DNA from: an uncultured Pelagibacteraceae bacterium | Lineage (GTDB): Bacteria; Pseudomonadota; Alphaproteobacteria; Pelagibacterales; Pelagibacteraceae | Assembly: GCA_902627645.1 (NCBI GenBank) | Contig: CACOJX010000001.1 | Span: 1-64,000, forward strand | DNA: 64,000 nucleotides | Reading direction: 5' to 3' | Shown here: positions 8,371 through 16,046 of the stretch, piece after piece | Layout: every line of letters starts with the position of its first letter | Numbering within the stretch: position 1 is the stretch's first letter | Position numbers and translations under genes: made by a program | Notes under the pieces: generated by a model | The model's database searches: none | What the model saw: the letters and a program-made list of their open reading frames with translations, nothing else | What the model was told of the DNA's origin: nothing

Positions 8371-9154
8371 GAATGTACTTGAAAAAATAATTTTAAAAAA
8401 AATTGAACGGATAGAAAATTTAAAAAAAACTATTCCACTAGACTCATTAAACAAATTAATTAGTGCAAATAAAACATTTATTAATTTTAAAGAGAAAATT
8501 AAAGATAATATAAAAAATGATAAATTTTCAATTATTGCTGAAATTAAAAAAGCTAGCCCTTCAGCAGGTATTATTATCAAAGATTATAATCCTGTTAGAA
8601 TAGCTAACATATATAATGATAATAATGCTTCTTGTTTATCAGTTTTAACTGAAGAAGATTTTTTTTTAGGAAACCTAATACATATTAGTAAAATTAAACA
8701 AAAAGTTAATTTGCCGATTTTGTGTAAAGACTTTTTTATAGATAAATTTCAGATACCTTTAGCAAAAAGCTATGGAGCTGATGCAATATTGATTATATTA
8801 GCTGGTGTAAGTGATAATCTAGCTGATGATTTATATAATGAAGCACTTAAGTTAAATATGTCGGTAATTGTAGAAGTTCATACTGTTGAAGAGGCAAAGC
8901 GTGCTTTAAGATTTAAAGATGCTTTAATTGGAATAAATAATAGAAATTTAAAAACTTTAAAAACTGACATAAATACAACTTTTGATATTCATGATGTTTT
9001 AGTTAATCACCCTGGTCCATTAATTTCTGAAAGTGGAATAAAAACAAAAGATGAACTTTTAGAACTCTCAAACAAAACTTCTATTAAAACTTTTTTAATT
9101 GGTGAATCACTTTTGAAGAATTTAGATAATAATTCTATTTTTTCCGTTCTTTAG
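8363..9154 (+). CDS. trpC: Indole-3-glycerol phosphate synthase
   Basis: Cyclises carboxyphenylaminodeoxyribulose phosphate to indole-3-glycerol phosphate. The 263-residue (beta/alpha)8 barrel protein has the signature IIAEIKKASPSAG (about 57-69), the catalytic Lys in LPILCKDFF, the VEVHTVEEAKRAL segment, IGINNRNL and the closing ISESGI and FLIGESL phosphate-binding motifs. It is a stand-alone TrpC, not the TrpC-TrpF fusion of enterobacteria. It overlaps trpD by 8 bases. In many Alphaproteobacteria moaC and moeA follow trpC; here only an 89-base gap with the lexA operator follows. Confidence 0.95.
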   Translation: MAENVLEKIILKKIERIENLKKTIPLDSLNKLISANKTFINFKEKIKDNIKNDKFSIIAEIKKASPSAGIIIKDYNPVRIANIYNDNNASCLSVLTEEDFFLGNLIHISKIKQKVNLPILCKDFFIDKFQIPLAKSYGADAILIILAGVSDNLADDLYNEALKLNMSVIVEVHTVEEAKRALRFKDALIGINNRNLKTLKTDINTTFDIHDVLVNHPGPLISESGIKTKDELLELSNKTSIKTFLIGESLLKNLDNNSIFSVL

Positions 9155-9190
9155 CCAAATAATCCCATATTTTACTTGCTTTTTTTGCTA

Positions 9191-9219
9191 TTGTGAATTG
9201 TAGAGAACTTTTGTAGAAC
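9191..9219 (+). promoter_or_regulatory. Putative lexA promoter with LexA (SOS) box GAAC-N7-GAAC
   Basis: The direct repeat GAAC (9205-9208), seven bases, GAAC (9216-9219) is the alphaproteobacterial LexA box (GTTC-N7-GTTC read on the other strand). It lies 24 bases before the lexA ATG. A possible promoter, TTGTGA (9191-9196), 17 bases, TAGAAC (9214-9219), would be overlapped by the box, which fits repression of lexA by its own product. The box is seen directly; the promoter hexamers are weak matches and inferred. Confidence 0.75.
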
Positions 9220-9243
9220 AGATTTTGTACGATATTTGTTCTT

Positions 9244-9921
9244 ATGCTTACTAAAAAACAAAAAAACCTACTCTTATTTATCAACAAGAAGTTGAGAAGC
9301 TCTGGTGTATCTCCTTCTTATGAAGAAATGAAGGAGTCATTAAATTTAAAGTCTAAGTCAGGTATTCATAGGTTAATTAGCGCATTAGAGGAAAGAGGAT
9401 TTATTAAGAGACTTGCTCATAAAGCGAGAGCATTAGAAGTGATTAAATTACCAGAAACAGCTTCAGCAAATGATATTTACAATAGTTTTTCACCAAGTGT
9501 TATTAAAGGTGGTTTAGACGAAGATAAACCTTTGTCTGATGATGTCGAAGTACCTGTTTTAGGTAAAATAGCTGCAGGAACTCCTGTGGAAGCTATTCAA
9601 AATGAGGTTTCAAGAATTCCATTACCTAGTAACTTAGAAAAAAATGGTGATTATTTTGGTCTTAAAGTACAAGGAGACTCGATGATTGAGGCTGGGATAA
9701 ACGAAGGAGATACAGTTATCATTAGAAGAACTGACACAGCTGATAATGGAAAAATAGTTGTTGCATTAATTGATGAACATGAAGCCATGCTAAAAAGAAT
9801 TAGAAAAAAAGGTAAAGTTGTAGCACTAGAAAGTGCAAATAAAAACTACGAAACTAAAATTTTTGGCCCTGATAGAGTAAAAGTACAGGGCGTATTAGTA
9901 TCTTTATATAGAAACTTCTAG
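9244..9921 (+). CDS. lexA: SOS response repressor LexA
   Basis: Transcriptional repressor of DNA-damage genes that cleaves itself when RecA filaments form. The 225 residues show an N-terminal winged helix-turn-helix (about 1-70, LTKKQKNLLLFI and SKSGIHRLISAL), a linker, and a C-terminal S24 peptidase domain with the Ala111-Gly112 cleavage site (KIAAGTPVE), catalytic Ser146 in GDSMIEAG and catalytic Lys184 in EAMLKR. All parts needed for self-cleavage are present. The upstream GAAC-N7-GAAC box indicates autoregulation. The gene starts 89 bases after trpC and ends 22 bases before gltX, so gltX may be co-transcribed with it. Confidence 0.96.
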   Translation: MLTKKQKNLLLFINKKLRSSGVSPSYEEMKESLNLKSKSGIHRLISALEERGFIKRLAHKARALEVIKLPETASANDIYNSFSPSVIKGGLDEDKPLSDDVEVPVLGKIAAGTPVEAIQNEVSRIPLPSNLEKNGDYFGLKVQGDSMIEAGINEGDTVIIRRTDTADNGKIVVALIDEHEAMLKRIRKKGKVVALESANKNYETKIFGPDRVKVQGVLVSLYRNF

Positions 9922-9943
9922 TAAAATAGTCTAAATATTTTTA

Positions 9944-11344
9944 ATGAAAAAAGTAGCAACAAGATTTGCTCCATCCCCTACTGGACCTTTGCATATTGGA
10001 GGTGTTAGAACAGCTTTATTTAATTGGTTATATTCTAAAAATCAAAAAGGCAATTTTTATTTAAGAGTTGAAGATACTGATAAAGAAAGATCAAAAGATG
10101 AATATAAAGATCAAATAATTAAATCTCTTAAATGGATTGGTATTAATTATGATGGAGAAGAATATATACAATCAAAAAAAATAAAAGATCACATAAAAGT
10201 TGCAAACGAATTACTCAAAAACGGCCATGCATATAAGTGTTACTGCTCAAGTGAAGAAATAGAAGAACAAAAAAAGAGAGCAAGGCAAAAAAAAATTCCT
10301 TACATTTACGATAGAAAATGGAGAGATAAAAAAGAAACTGATGCTCCAAAAGATATAAAACCAGTTATTAGGTTTAAAAGTAAAATAGATGGGACATCTG
10401 TATTAAAAGATTTAGTTCAAGGAGATGTCGAAATCGATAATAATACAATTGAGGATTTTGTTATCTTAAGAAATGATAGTTCACCTACATATAACTTATC
10501 AGCATCAGTTGATGACCACCAAATGAATATGACACATATAATTAGAGGTGATGATCATAAAATTAATACTTTTAAACAAATCCAAATTTATCAAGCTATG
10601 AAATGGGAAATACCTTCATTTGCACATATACCTTTAATACATACTATTGAGGGAAAGAAGCTATCAAAGAGAGACAAGGCCTCTACGTTAGATGATTATT
10701 CTAAAATCGGTATTATGCCTGATGCTCTTAGGAATTATCTTCTTAGATTGGGATGGTCTTATAAAGATAAGGAAATATTTACTTTAGATGAAAGTATTAA
10801 GCATTTTAATCTCGAAGGAATTGGTAAATCTCCTTCAAAACTAGATATGAGTAGAATTTTATCAATGAATGAACACTATATAAAGAATATCGATGAAAAT
10901 GATTTATTTGATCAATTAACTGAGTATTGCAAATTATATAAAAGTGAAATTCAATCAGATAAAAAAGATAAGATTAAAAAATCCCTTACCTTCCTAAAAA
11001 ACAAAGCTAAAACTCTGGAAGATATATTTGATAATGGCCAATATATAATGGTTGATGAAATTAATTTCAATCAAGATGATATTAAGTTAATTGATGAAAG
11101 GGCCAAAAAGGTCATTTTTGATTTCAATACTCAATTTGCTAGTGTTGATAAACTTAGTAAAGAAACATTAGAGCCAATAGTGAATAAGTTAATTAAATCA
11201 AACGATACTAATTTTAAAGGAGTTGGGCAGCCTTTAAGAATAGCTTTAACAGGGTCAAAATTTGGACCTGGAATATATGATATAATTATTTCTCTTGGAA
11301 AAGAAGAAGTTACAAAAAGATTAACTAGTAAGAAACTTGCTTAA
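9944..11344 (+). CDS. gltX: Glutamyl-tRNA synthetase
   Basis: Class I aminoacyl-tRNA synthetase charging tRNA-Glu. The 466 residues carry the HIGH motif as HIGG at 17-20 (PTGPLHIGGVRTALFNWL), the second ATP-binding motif KLSKR at 239-243, and the C-terminal helical anticodon-binding domain. The zinc-binding-like CYCSSEE stretch lies near residues 99-105. Only 22 bases after lexA, so possibly one transcript with it. The 3' end overlaps the convergent lpxB by 24 bases (11321-11344). Many Alphaproteobacteria have two gltX paralogues; only this one lies in the window, so whether it is discriminating or also charges tRNA-Gln cannot be judged here. Confidence 0.95.
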   Translation: MKKVATRFAPSPTGPLHIGGVRTALFNWLYSKNQKGNFYLRVEDTDKERSKDEYKDQIIKSLKWIGINYDGEEYIQSKKIKDHIKVANELLKNGHAYKCYCSSEEIEEQKKRARQKKIPYIYDRKWRDKKETDAPKDIKPVIRFKSKIDGTSVLKDLVQGDVEIDNNTIEDFVILRNDSSPTYNLSASVDDHQMNMTHIIRGDDHKINTFKQIQIYQAMKWEIPSFAHIPLIHTIEGKKLSKRDKASTLDDYSKIGIMPDALRNYLLRLGWSYKDKEIFTLDESIKHFNLEGIGKSPSKLDMSRILSMNEHYIKNIDENDLFDQLTEYCKLYKSEIQSDKKDKIKKSLTFLKNKAKTLEDIFDNGQYIMVDEINFNQDDIKLIDERAKKVIFDFNTQFASVDKLSKETLEPIVNKLIKSNDTNFKGVGQPLRIALTGSKFGPGIYDIIISLGKEEVTKRLTSKKLA

Positions 11345-12457
11345 TACTGAAGATGCTTCATCAGAAGATGAGGTTTTTGATCTTATTTTATCTAAAGTTT
11401 CCTCACAATCATTAATTTGTTTTGTCATTAATTCTGGATTTTTCAAAAAGTAAACAACAGAATTGTAAATCTCTTTAGCATTACATTCTTTTTGTATCAA
11501 TTCTGGAATTATTTCTTTGTTATTAATAATATTAATGATGTTAGCAAACTTAATTTTAACAAGTAATTTAACAATAAGAAAATTCAGGAAATTCATTTTA
11601 TAAATAATTATACAAGGAACTTTTGCATTACAGATTTCAAGAGAAATTGTGCCAGATTTAGAAACTGCAAAAGTAGATTTACTTAATATTTGCTTTTTAA
11701 TATTGTCATCAGAAATAACTTCGACATTTTTTAGATTTACATTATTAATCTTTTCATTAATTAAATTCTTATTTTCTTCAGTTGCATGAAATACAAAAGT
11801 AAAATTATCAAATTTTGTATTCATCATATTTATAAAATCAATTAATATAGGTAAAAGTAAATTTACTTCAGATGATCTACTACCAGAAAAAAGAGAAATA
11901 ATCTTTTTATCATTTGATATGATGTTGGATAGATCTATCTTATCTTTTGTTTCGTACTCTAATAATGGATGTCCAACAAAAGTATTTGGAATATTTTCTT
12001 TATCAAAATATTTTTTTTCAAAATCAAATAATAATAAAATATGATCTAAGAATTTTTTAAACTTTTTTACTCTACCCTCTCGCCAAACCCATACTTGTGG
12101 AGCCACATAATGAACTGTCTTAATCCCACTATTTAACTTTTTGACTTTTTCAGCAACTCTTAATGTAAAATCGGGACTATCTACACTAAACAAAATATCT
12201 GGATTAAATTTTATTATCTCCTCTACAGTTTTATTTATTCTATTCTTTATTTTAAAAATATTAAATAAAACACTAGTAAATCCAATATAGGTAATCTCTT
12301 TAAGATTAAAAATAGATTTTATTCCTAATGAATTTAAATGTGTTCCACCAACGCATGAATACTCAATACTAGGATTGTTCTTTTGAAGTTTAGATATAAC
12401 TTTAGAAGCAAGTTTATCTCCAGATGGTTCACCCGTTACTATAAATATTCTTTTCAT
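11321..12457 (-). CDS. lpxB: Lipid A disaccharide synthase
   Basis: Glycosyltransferase joining UDP-2,3-diacylglucosamine to lipid X to form the lipid A disaccharide at the cytoplasmic face of the inner membrane. The 378 residues start with IVTGEPSGDKLASKVI (about 5-20), and contain DSPDFTLRVAEK, HYVAPQVWVWREGR and FVGHPLLE, all classic LpxB blocks, plus the C-terminal nucleotide-binding SKSGTISLEI. It is last in the bamA-to-lpxB run, 2 bases after lpxI. Its 3' end overlaps gltX tail to tail by 24 bases, leaving no room for a separate terminator. Confidence 0.95.
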   Translation of the reverse strand: MKRIFIVTGEPSGDKLASKVISKLQKNNPSIEYSCVGGTHLNSLGIKSIFNLKEITYIGFTSVLFNIFKIKNRINKTVEEIIKFNPDILFSVDSPDFTLRVAEKVKKLNSGIKTVHYVAPQVWVWREGRVKKFKKFLDHILLLFDFEKKYFDKENIPNTFVGHPLLEYETKDKIDLSNIISNDKKIISLFSGSRSSEVNLLLPILIDFINMMNTKFDNFTFVFHATEENKNLINEKINNVNLKNVEVISDDNIKKQILSKSTFAVSKSGTISLEICNAKVPCIIIYKMNFLNFLIVKLLVKIKFANIINIINNKEIIPELIQKECNAKEIYNSVVYFLKNPELMTKQINDCEETLDKIRSKTSSSDEASSVLSKFLTS

Positions 12458-12459
12458 TA

Positions 12460-13254
12460 TTATCTCACTTGTAAATAAATCTTGTTTGCATTAGCAAAAC
12501 TAATACATTTTTTTTGATCCAAAAATACATGTTGTCTATTTTTAACAATAATTCCTTTTAATCCAGCAACTTTACATTGTTTAAAAGTATTTAATCCAAT
12601 CGTTGGAAGATCTACTCTCAAGTCTTGTTTCCTTTTTGGAAACTTAACTAAAACACCATGATTTCTAAATTTTTTATTTCTGCTTTTTTCAAGCATTTTT
12701 TTTGTTCCACCTTTTCCTTCTATAGAAACTACTTTATTATTTCTAACTACAACTCCTTGACTAAAATTATATTCTCTTAAACTATTTAAAGTTTTAATTG
12801 CTTTTTTAATATCTAATTGGTCTTGTTTGTTTGGTTTAAATTTTGAATAATTGCCTTTTTTTAATGAAAGTTCAGGATTAAATTTAAGTGAATTTTCAGT
12901 TTTGATCTTGTTTTGGCCCAATATCTTAATAATTTCTTTAAGTATTGCTGCATCTCCAAGTTTAGATGCTTTGATAATCCTAGGAATATAATAAATACCT
13001 TTAAAATCTAATTTCAGTCTCGAAAAGTTTGGTTTATTTACCTTTCCAGCAAATAAGACTTTTTTACAATTATTCTCCTTAAGAATATTAATGATTTTAC
13101 CAAATTGGCCTATAGCAACTGAATAAGATTTTCTATCTTTTTTAAATTTCTTTGATTTTGACAAATCAATTATCAAGTATTTTATTTTTCTTTTTTTAAC
13201 AGTTTTAAGAATTTCCTTTGGAAAATCAGTGTCACCAAAAATTAATCCTATCAT
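12460..13254 (-). CDS. lpxI: UDP-2,3-diacylglucosamine pyrophosphatase LpxI (DUF1009)
   Basis: Hydrolyses UDP-2,3-diacylglucosamine to lipid X, the step that E. coli performs with the unrelated LpxH. The 264 residues fit the LpxI family: N-terminal domain with IGLIFGDTDFPKEI and GQFGKIINILKENN, and a C-terminal catalytic domain with FSQGVVVRNNKVVSIEGKGGT and LRVDLPTIGLNTF, which contains the conserved Asp (in VDLPTIG) needed for catalysis. It sits between lpxA and lpxB, the usual alphaproteobacterial site of lpxI. Spacing is 1 base from lpxA and 2 from lpxB. Confidence 0.92.
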   Translation of the reverse strand: MIGLIFGDTDFPKEILKTVKKRKIKYLIIDLSKSKKFKKDRKSYSVAIGQFGKIINILKENNCKKVLFAGKVNKPNFSRLKLDFKGIYYIPRIIKASKLGDAAILKEIIKILGQNKIKTENSLKFNPELSLKKGNYSKFKPNKQDQLDIKKAIKTLNSLREYNFSQGVVVRNNKVVSIEGKGGTKKMLEKSRNKKFRNHGVLVKFPKRKQDLRVDLPTIGLNTFKQCKVAGLKGIIVKNRQHVFLDQKKCISFANANKIYLQVR

Positions 13255-13255
13255 T

Positions 13256-14032
13256 TTACGAAAATGGTGTGCAAATAGATCTTTTTTTATCTTTTGTTAT
13301 AAAATCAATTATATTCTTAACTAATGGATTTTCCTTAAAAGAACCATTCAATTTACTTATATTTTCATTGATATTCTTATTGGCGAAAATCTCCTTATAG
13401 GCTTCACTTAGGCCTAAAATATCCTTGTTTTCAAACTTGGCTCTTCTTAAACCTATTAAGTTTAATCCTTGTAATGAATTTCTATTCCCCGTTGATAATC
13501 CATAAGGAATTACGTCATGTAATACACCAGTCATTCCACCAATCATTGCCATCTTGCCTATTCTTGTAAATTGTTGCACTGCGGAATTACCTCCTATAAC
13601 AACGTTATCCTCAACAATTGCATGTCCTCCCAATGGAACATTATTTGCAATTATTACATTGTTTCCCACCTGACAATCATGAGCAATATGTGACGAGATC
13701 ATGAATAAACAATTATTTCCAATAATTGTTTTACCACCTCCACCAACAGTTCCTGGATTAATTGTTACATATTCTCTGATCTTATTGTTATCTCCTATGA
13801 TTAGACTGGTTGGTTCTCCAGCATATTTTAAATCTTGTGGGTCATTTATAGATACGAATGGGAATATCTTATTTCCTCTGCCAATTTTAACATTACCTGT
13901 AATATTTACATGTGATTGAATTATGGTATTTTCTCCTATTTCAACATTAGGACCAATAATACAGTAAGGACCTACTTGAACATTTTTATTTAATTTTGCT
14001 TTTGGATCTATTATTGCAGTTTTATCAATCAT
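13256..14032 (-). CDS. lpxA: UDP-N-acetylglucosamine O-acyltransferase
   Basis: First enzyme of lipid A synthesis, moving a 3-hydroxyacyl chain from ACP to UDP-GlcNAc. The 258 residues form a left-handed beta helix of hexapeptide repeats, with NDPQDLKYAGEPT and the HIAHDCQVGNN block whose second His (about 118) corresponds to the catalytic His of E. coli LpxA. GMTGVLHDVIPYGLSTGNR and GLNLIGLRR mark the C-terminal part. Its start overlaps lpxD by 4 bases and the stop lies 1 base before lpxI. No irregular feature is seen. Confidence 0.96.
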   Translation of the reverse strand: MIDKTAIIDPKAKLNKNVQVGPYCIIGPNVEIGENTIIQSHVNITGNVKIGRGNKIFPFVSINDPQDLKYAGEPTSLIIGDNNKIREYVTINPGTVGGGGKTIIGNNCLFMISSHIAHDCQVGNNVIIANNVPLGGHAIVEDNVVIGGNSAVQQFTRIGKMAMIGGMTGVLHDVIPYGLSTGNRNSLQGLNLIGLRRAKFENKDILGLSEAYKEIFANKNINENISKLNGSFKENPLVKNIIDFITKDKKRSICTPFS

Positions 14033-15009
14033 CTATTATTTTTTATGAATTCTCTTAAATTTTTTGCTGGGTATCCCATAACTTTGGTGTTATCCGGTAT
14101 ATCATTTATTACACCACTACCACCTCCAATTTGGACATTATTTCCAACTTTTAAATGCCCTGAAATACCAGCTTGTCCACCAATCATAACATTGTTACCT
14201 AATGTTGAACTTCCTGCAAAACCAACTTGACCCGCAACAATACAATTATCCCCAATTTTGTTATTGTGAGCGATGTGTACCTGGTTATCCAGGTATGTAT
14301 TTTTACCAATTATTGTATTAGATAATGATCCTCTATCAATGGTTGAACCACATCCAATTTCACAATTTTCATTAATAATTACAATTCCAATGTGAGGATA
14401 TCGAATATTTTTTAATTTATTTGGAAAAAAACCAAAACCTTTTTTACCAATTATACATCCGTCTAAAATAGAGACGTCATCTTTAATGATCGTATTTCTA
14501 ACAATAACATTTGAACCTATTGAGCAATTAGAACCAATTACTACATTTTTTTCAATAATCGTATTATGACCAATTAAACAATTTTTTCCTATTTTAACAT
14601 TTTTACCTATTAAAACATTTTTTCCAAATTTAACTCTTTTTTTAAATATTGTTTTAGATATATCTTTCACAGAGTTATCAAAATCATCAACAACCGAATT
14701 TGGATAAAATTCTTTAGTAATTTTTGCCATTGTTAATAATACATTTTTGACAATAATCTTTTTACAACTGTCAGGTAGAAATTTTGAAAGACTGTCTAGA
14801 GTAACACAATAAGAAGCTTTAGTTTTTGATGCAAAAGAAGAATAATTTCTTGAATGTAAAAAGGTTAAATCTTTTTTTGTTGCATGAACTAAATCTGCAA
14901 CATTGTGAATTTTATCCTTTTTGAAATTTTCCTTATTTTCAATATCTATCTTGGATAGTATTTTCTCAATAGTAAAAGGACCAACATTTTTAAAAAATGG
15001 ATTCAACAT
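14029..15009 (-). CDS. lpxD: UDP-3-O-(3-hydroxyacyl)glucosamine N-acyltransferase
   Basis: Third enzyme of lipid A synthesis, N-acylating UDP-3-O-acylglucosamine from acyl-ACP. The 326 residues have an N-terminal uridine-binding domain (about 1-110, including ATKKDLTFLHSRNY) and a hexapeptide-repeat beta helix. HIAHNNKIG (about 235-243) holds the catalytic His at about 238; GFGFFPN and STIDRGSLSNT are family blocks. It lies 54 bases after fabZ, the largest gap in this run, and overlaps lpxA by 4 bases. Confidence 0.96.
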   Translation of the reverse strand: MLNPFFKNVGPFTIEKILSKIDIENKENFKKDKIHNVADLVHATKKDLTFLHSRNYSSFASKTKASYCVTLDSLSKFLPDSCKKIIVKNVLLTMAKITKEFYPNSVVDDFDNSVKDISKTIFKKRVKFGKNVLIGKNVKIGKNCLIGHNTIIEKNVVIGSNCSIGSNVIVRNTIIKDDVSILDGCIIGKKGFGFFPNKLKNIRYPHIGIVIINENCEIGCGSTIDRGSLSNTIIGKNTYLDNQVHIAHNNKIGDNCIVAGQVGFAGSSTLGNNVMIGGQAGISGHLKVGNNVQIGGGSGVINDIPDNTKVMGYPAKNLREFIKNNR

Positions 15010-15063
15010 AGAAGAATATCTATCAAAAGATTTAATATTCTATGTATCAACTATTGTTACTAA

Positions 15064-15522
15064 TTATTTTCTATCGACAATAGTAGCTGACCATTGAGCA
15101 TCAGCCATTTTTTTGCCCTCTACAAAAGCTTCACCCTTATACTTCCAGACTCTACCGTGTGATCTAATTGCCTCAATATTTAGTTCTAATTTACAATCAG
15201 GTATTACTGGATTTCTAAATCTAGCTTTTTCAACACTCATCAAAAAAACTAATTTATTCTCATATTCTTTTTTATCTATACCATGAGCAGTTAATGCTGC
15301 TGCAGCTTGACCAAACGCTTCAACAATTAAAACACCTGGCATCACAGGATTATTAGGAAAATGTCCTTGAACATAAAAACCATTTTTTTTAACATTCATT
15401 ATAGCAGTTGCCGAATGCAATTTTTTGATATCTTTTAACTCGTCAATTAATAGCATTGGTTCACGATGTGGTAACAAATCTGCTATTTCATCTTTATTAA
15501 GTTTGTTTTTTTCGCTCATCAA
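15064..15522 (-). CDS. fabZ: 3-hydroxyacyl-ACP dehydratase FabZ
   Basis: Dehydrates 3-hydroxyacyl-ACP in fatty acid elongation and competes with LpxA/LpxD for the same substrate pool. The 152-residue hot-dog fold protein has LLPHREPMLLID (about 16-27), catalytic His54 in GHFPNNPVMPGVL and Glu68 in LIVEAFGQ. It sits between skp and lpxD, whereas fabZ lies between lpxD and lpxA in E. coli and most relatives, so the order here is shifted by one gene. Gaps: 15 bases to skp, 54 to lpxD. Two adjacent Met codons at the start make the exact start uncertain by one codon. Confidence 0.95.
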   Translation of the reverse strand: MMSEKNKLNKDEIADLLPHREPMLLIDELKDIKKLHSATAIMNVKKNGFYVQGHFPNNPVMPGVLIVEAFGQAAAALTAHGIDKKEYENKLVFLMSVEKARFRNPVIPDCKLELNIEAIRSHGRVWKYKGEAFVEGKKMADAQWSATIVDRK

Positions 15523-15537
15523 ATTCTAAGTATTCTA

Positions 15538-16044
15538 TTATTTAACTTCTTTATTAAAAATTTTTAAAACATTATCAGTTATATCTAATCCGGTTTTACC
15601 TATTACAATATATTTTTTTTGCATAACTAATGAAATATTATTTTCTTCAGCATACTTAGATAAAATCTTATTTAGACTTTGAACCATTTCATTGGTTTTA
15701 TCTAGTTTTAACTTAGCAAACTTTTCATTTGTTGAATTTCTTTTTAATTTAAAATCATTAATTTCTTTTTTGAGATTTTCAATTTTACTATTTAATTCTT
15801 CCTCATTTAAAATATTTTTTTGTTTTAAAATATCTTGCTCCTTTGCGACTAGATCTTTTTCTATTTTTAATAATTTTTTCTTTTCTTTTTCATAACCTTC
15901 ATCAATTTTTTTATAAGATTTTTTTCCAAAATCTGATAAATTAATAATTTTATCAACATCTATAAAAGCAATTTTTTCATCAGCAAAGGATAAGTGAAAA
16001 AAACTAAAAAAAATAAAAAAAGAAATTCCTAGTGTTTTTCGCAT
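15538..16044 (-). CDS. skp: OmpH/Skp-family periplasmic chaperone
   Basis: Periplasmic chaperone thought to hold unfolded outer-membrane proteins on their way to BamA. The 168 residues start with a signal peptide (about 1-21, KTLGISFFIFFSFFHLSFA) followed by EKIAFIDVDKII, the typical OmpH opening, and a long Lys/Glu-rich coiled-coil region (about 45-125) of the Skp tentacles. It lies 2 bases after bamA, its normal neighbour. Sequence is diverged and very Lys-rich as in the rest of the window, so the call rests on architecture plus position. Confidence 0.88.
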   Translation of the reverse strand: MRKTLGISFFIFFSFFHLSFADEKIAFIDVDKIINLSDFGKKSYKKIDEGYEKEKKKLLKIEKDLVAKEQDILKQKNILNEEELNSKIENLKKEINDFKLKRNSTNEKFAKLKLDKTNEMVQSLNKILSKYAEENNISLVMQKKYIVIGKTGLDITDNVLKIFNKEVK

Positions 16045-16046
16045 GT

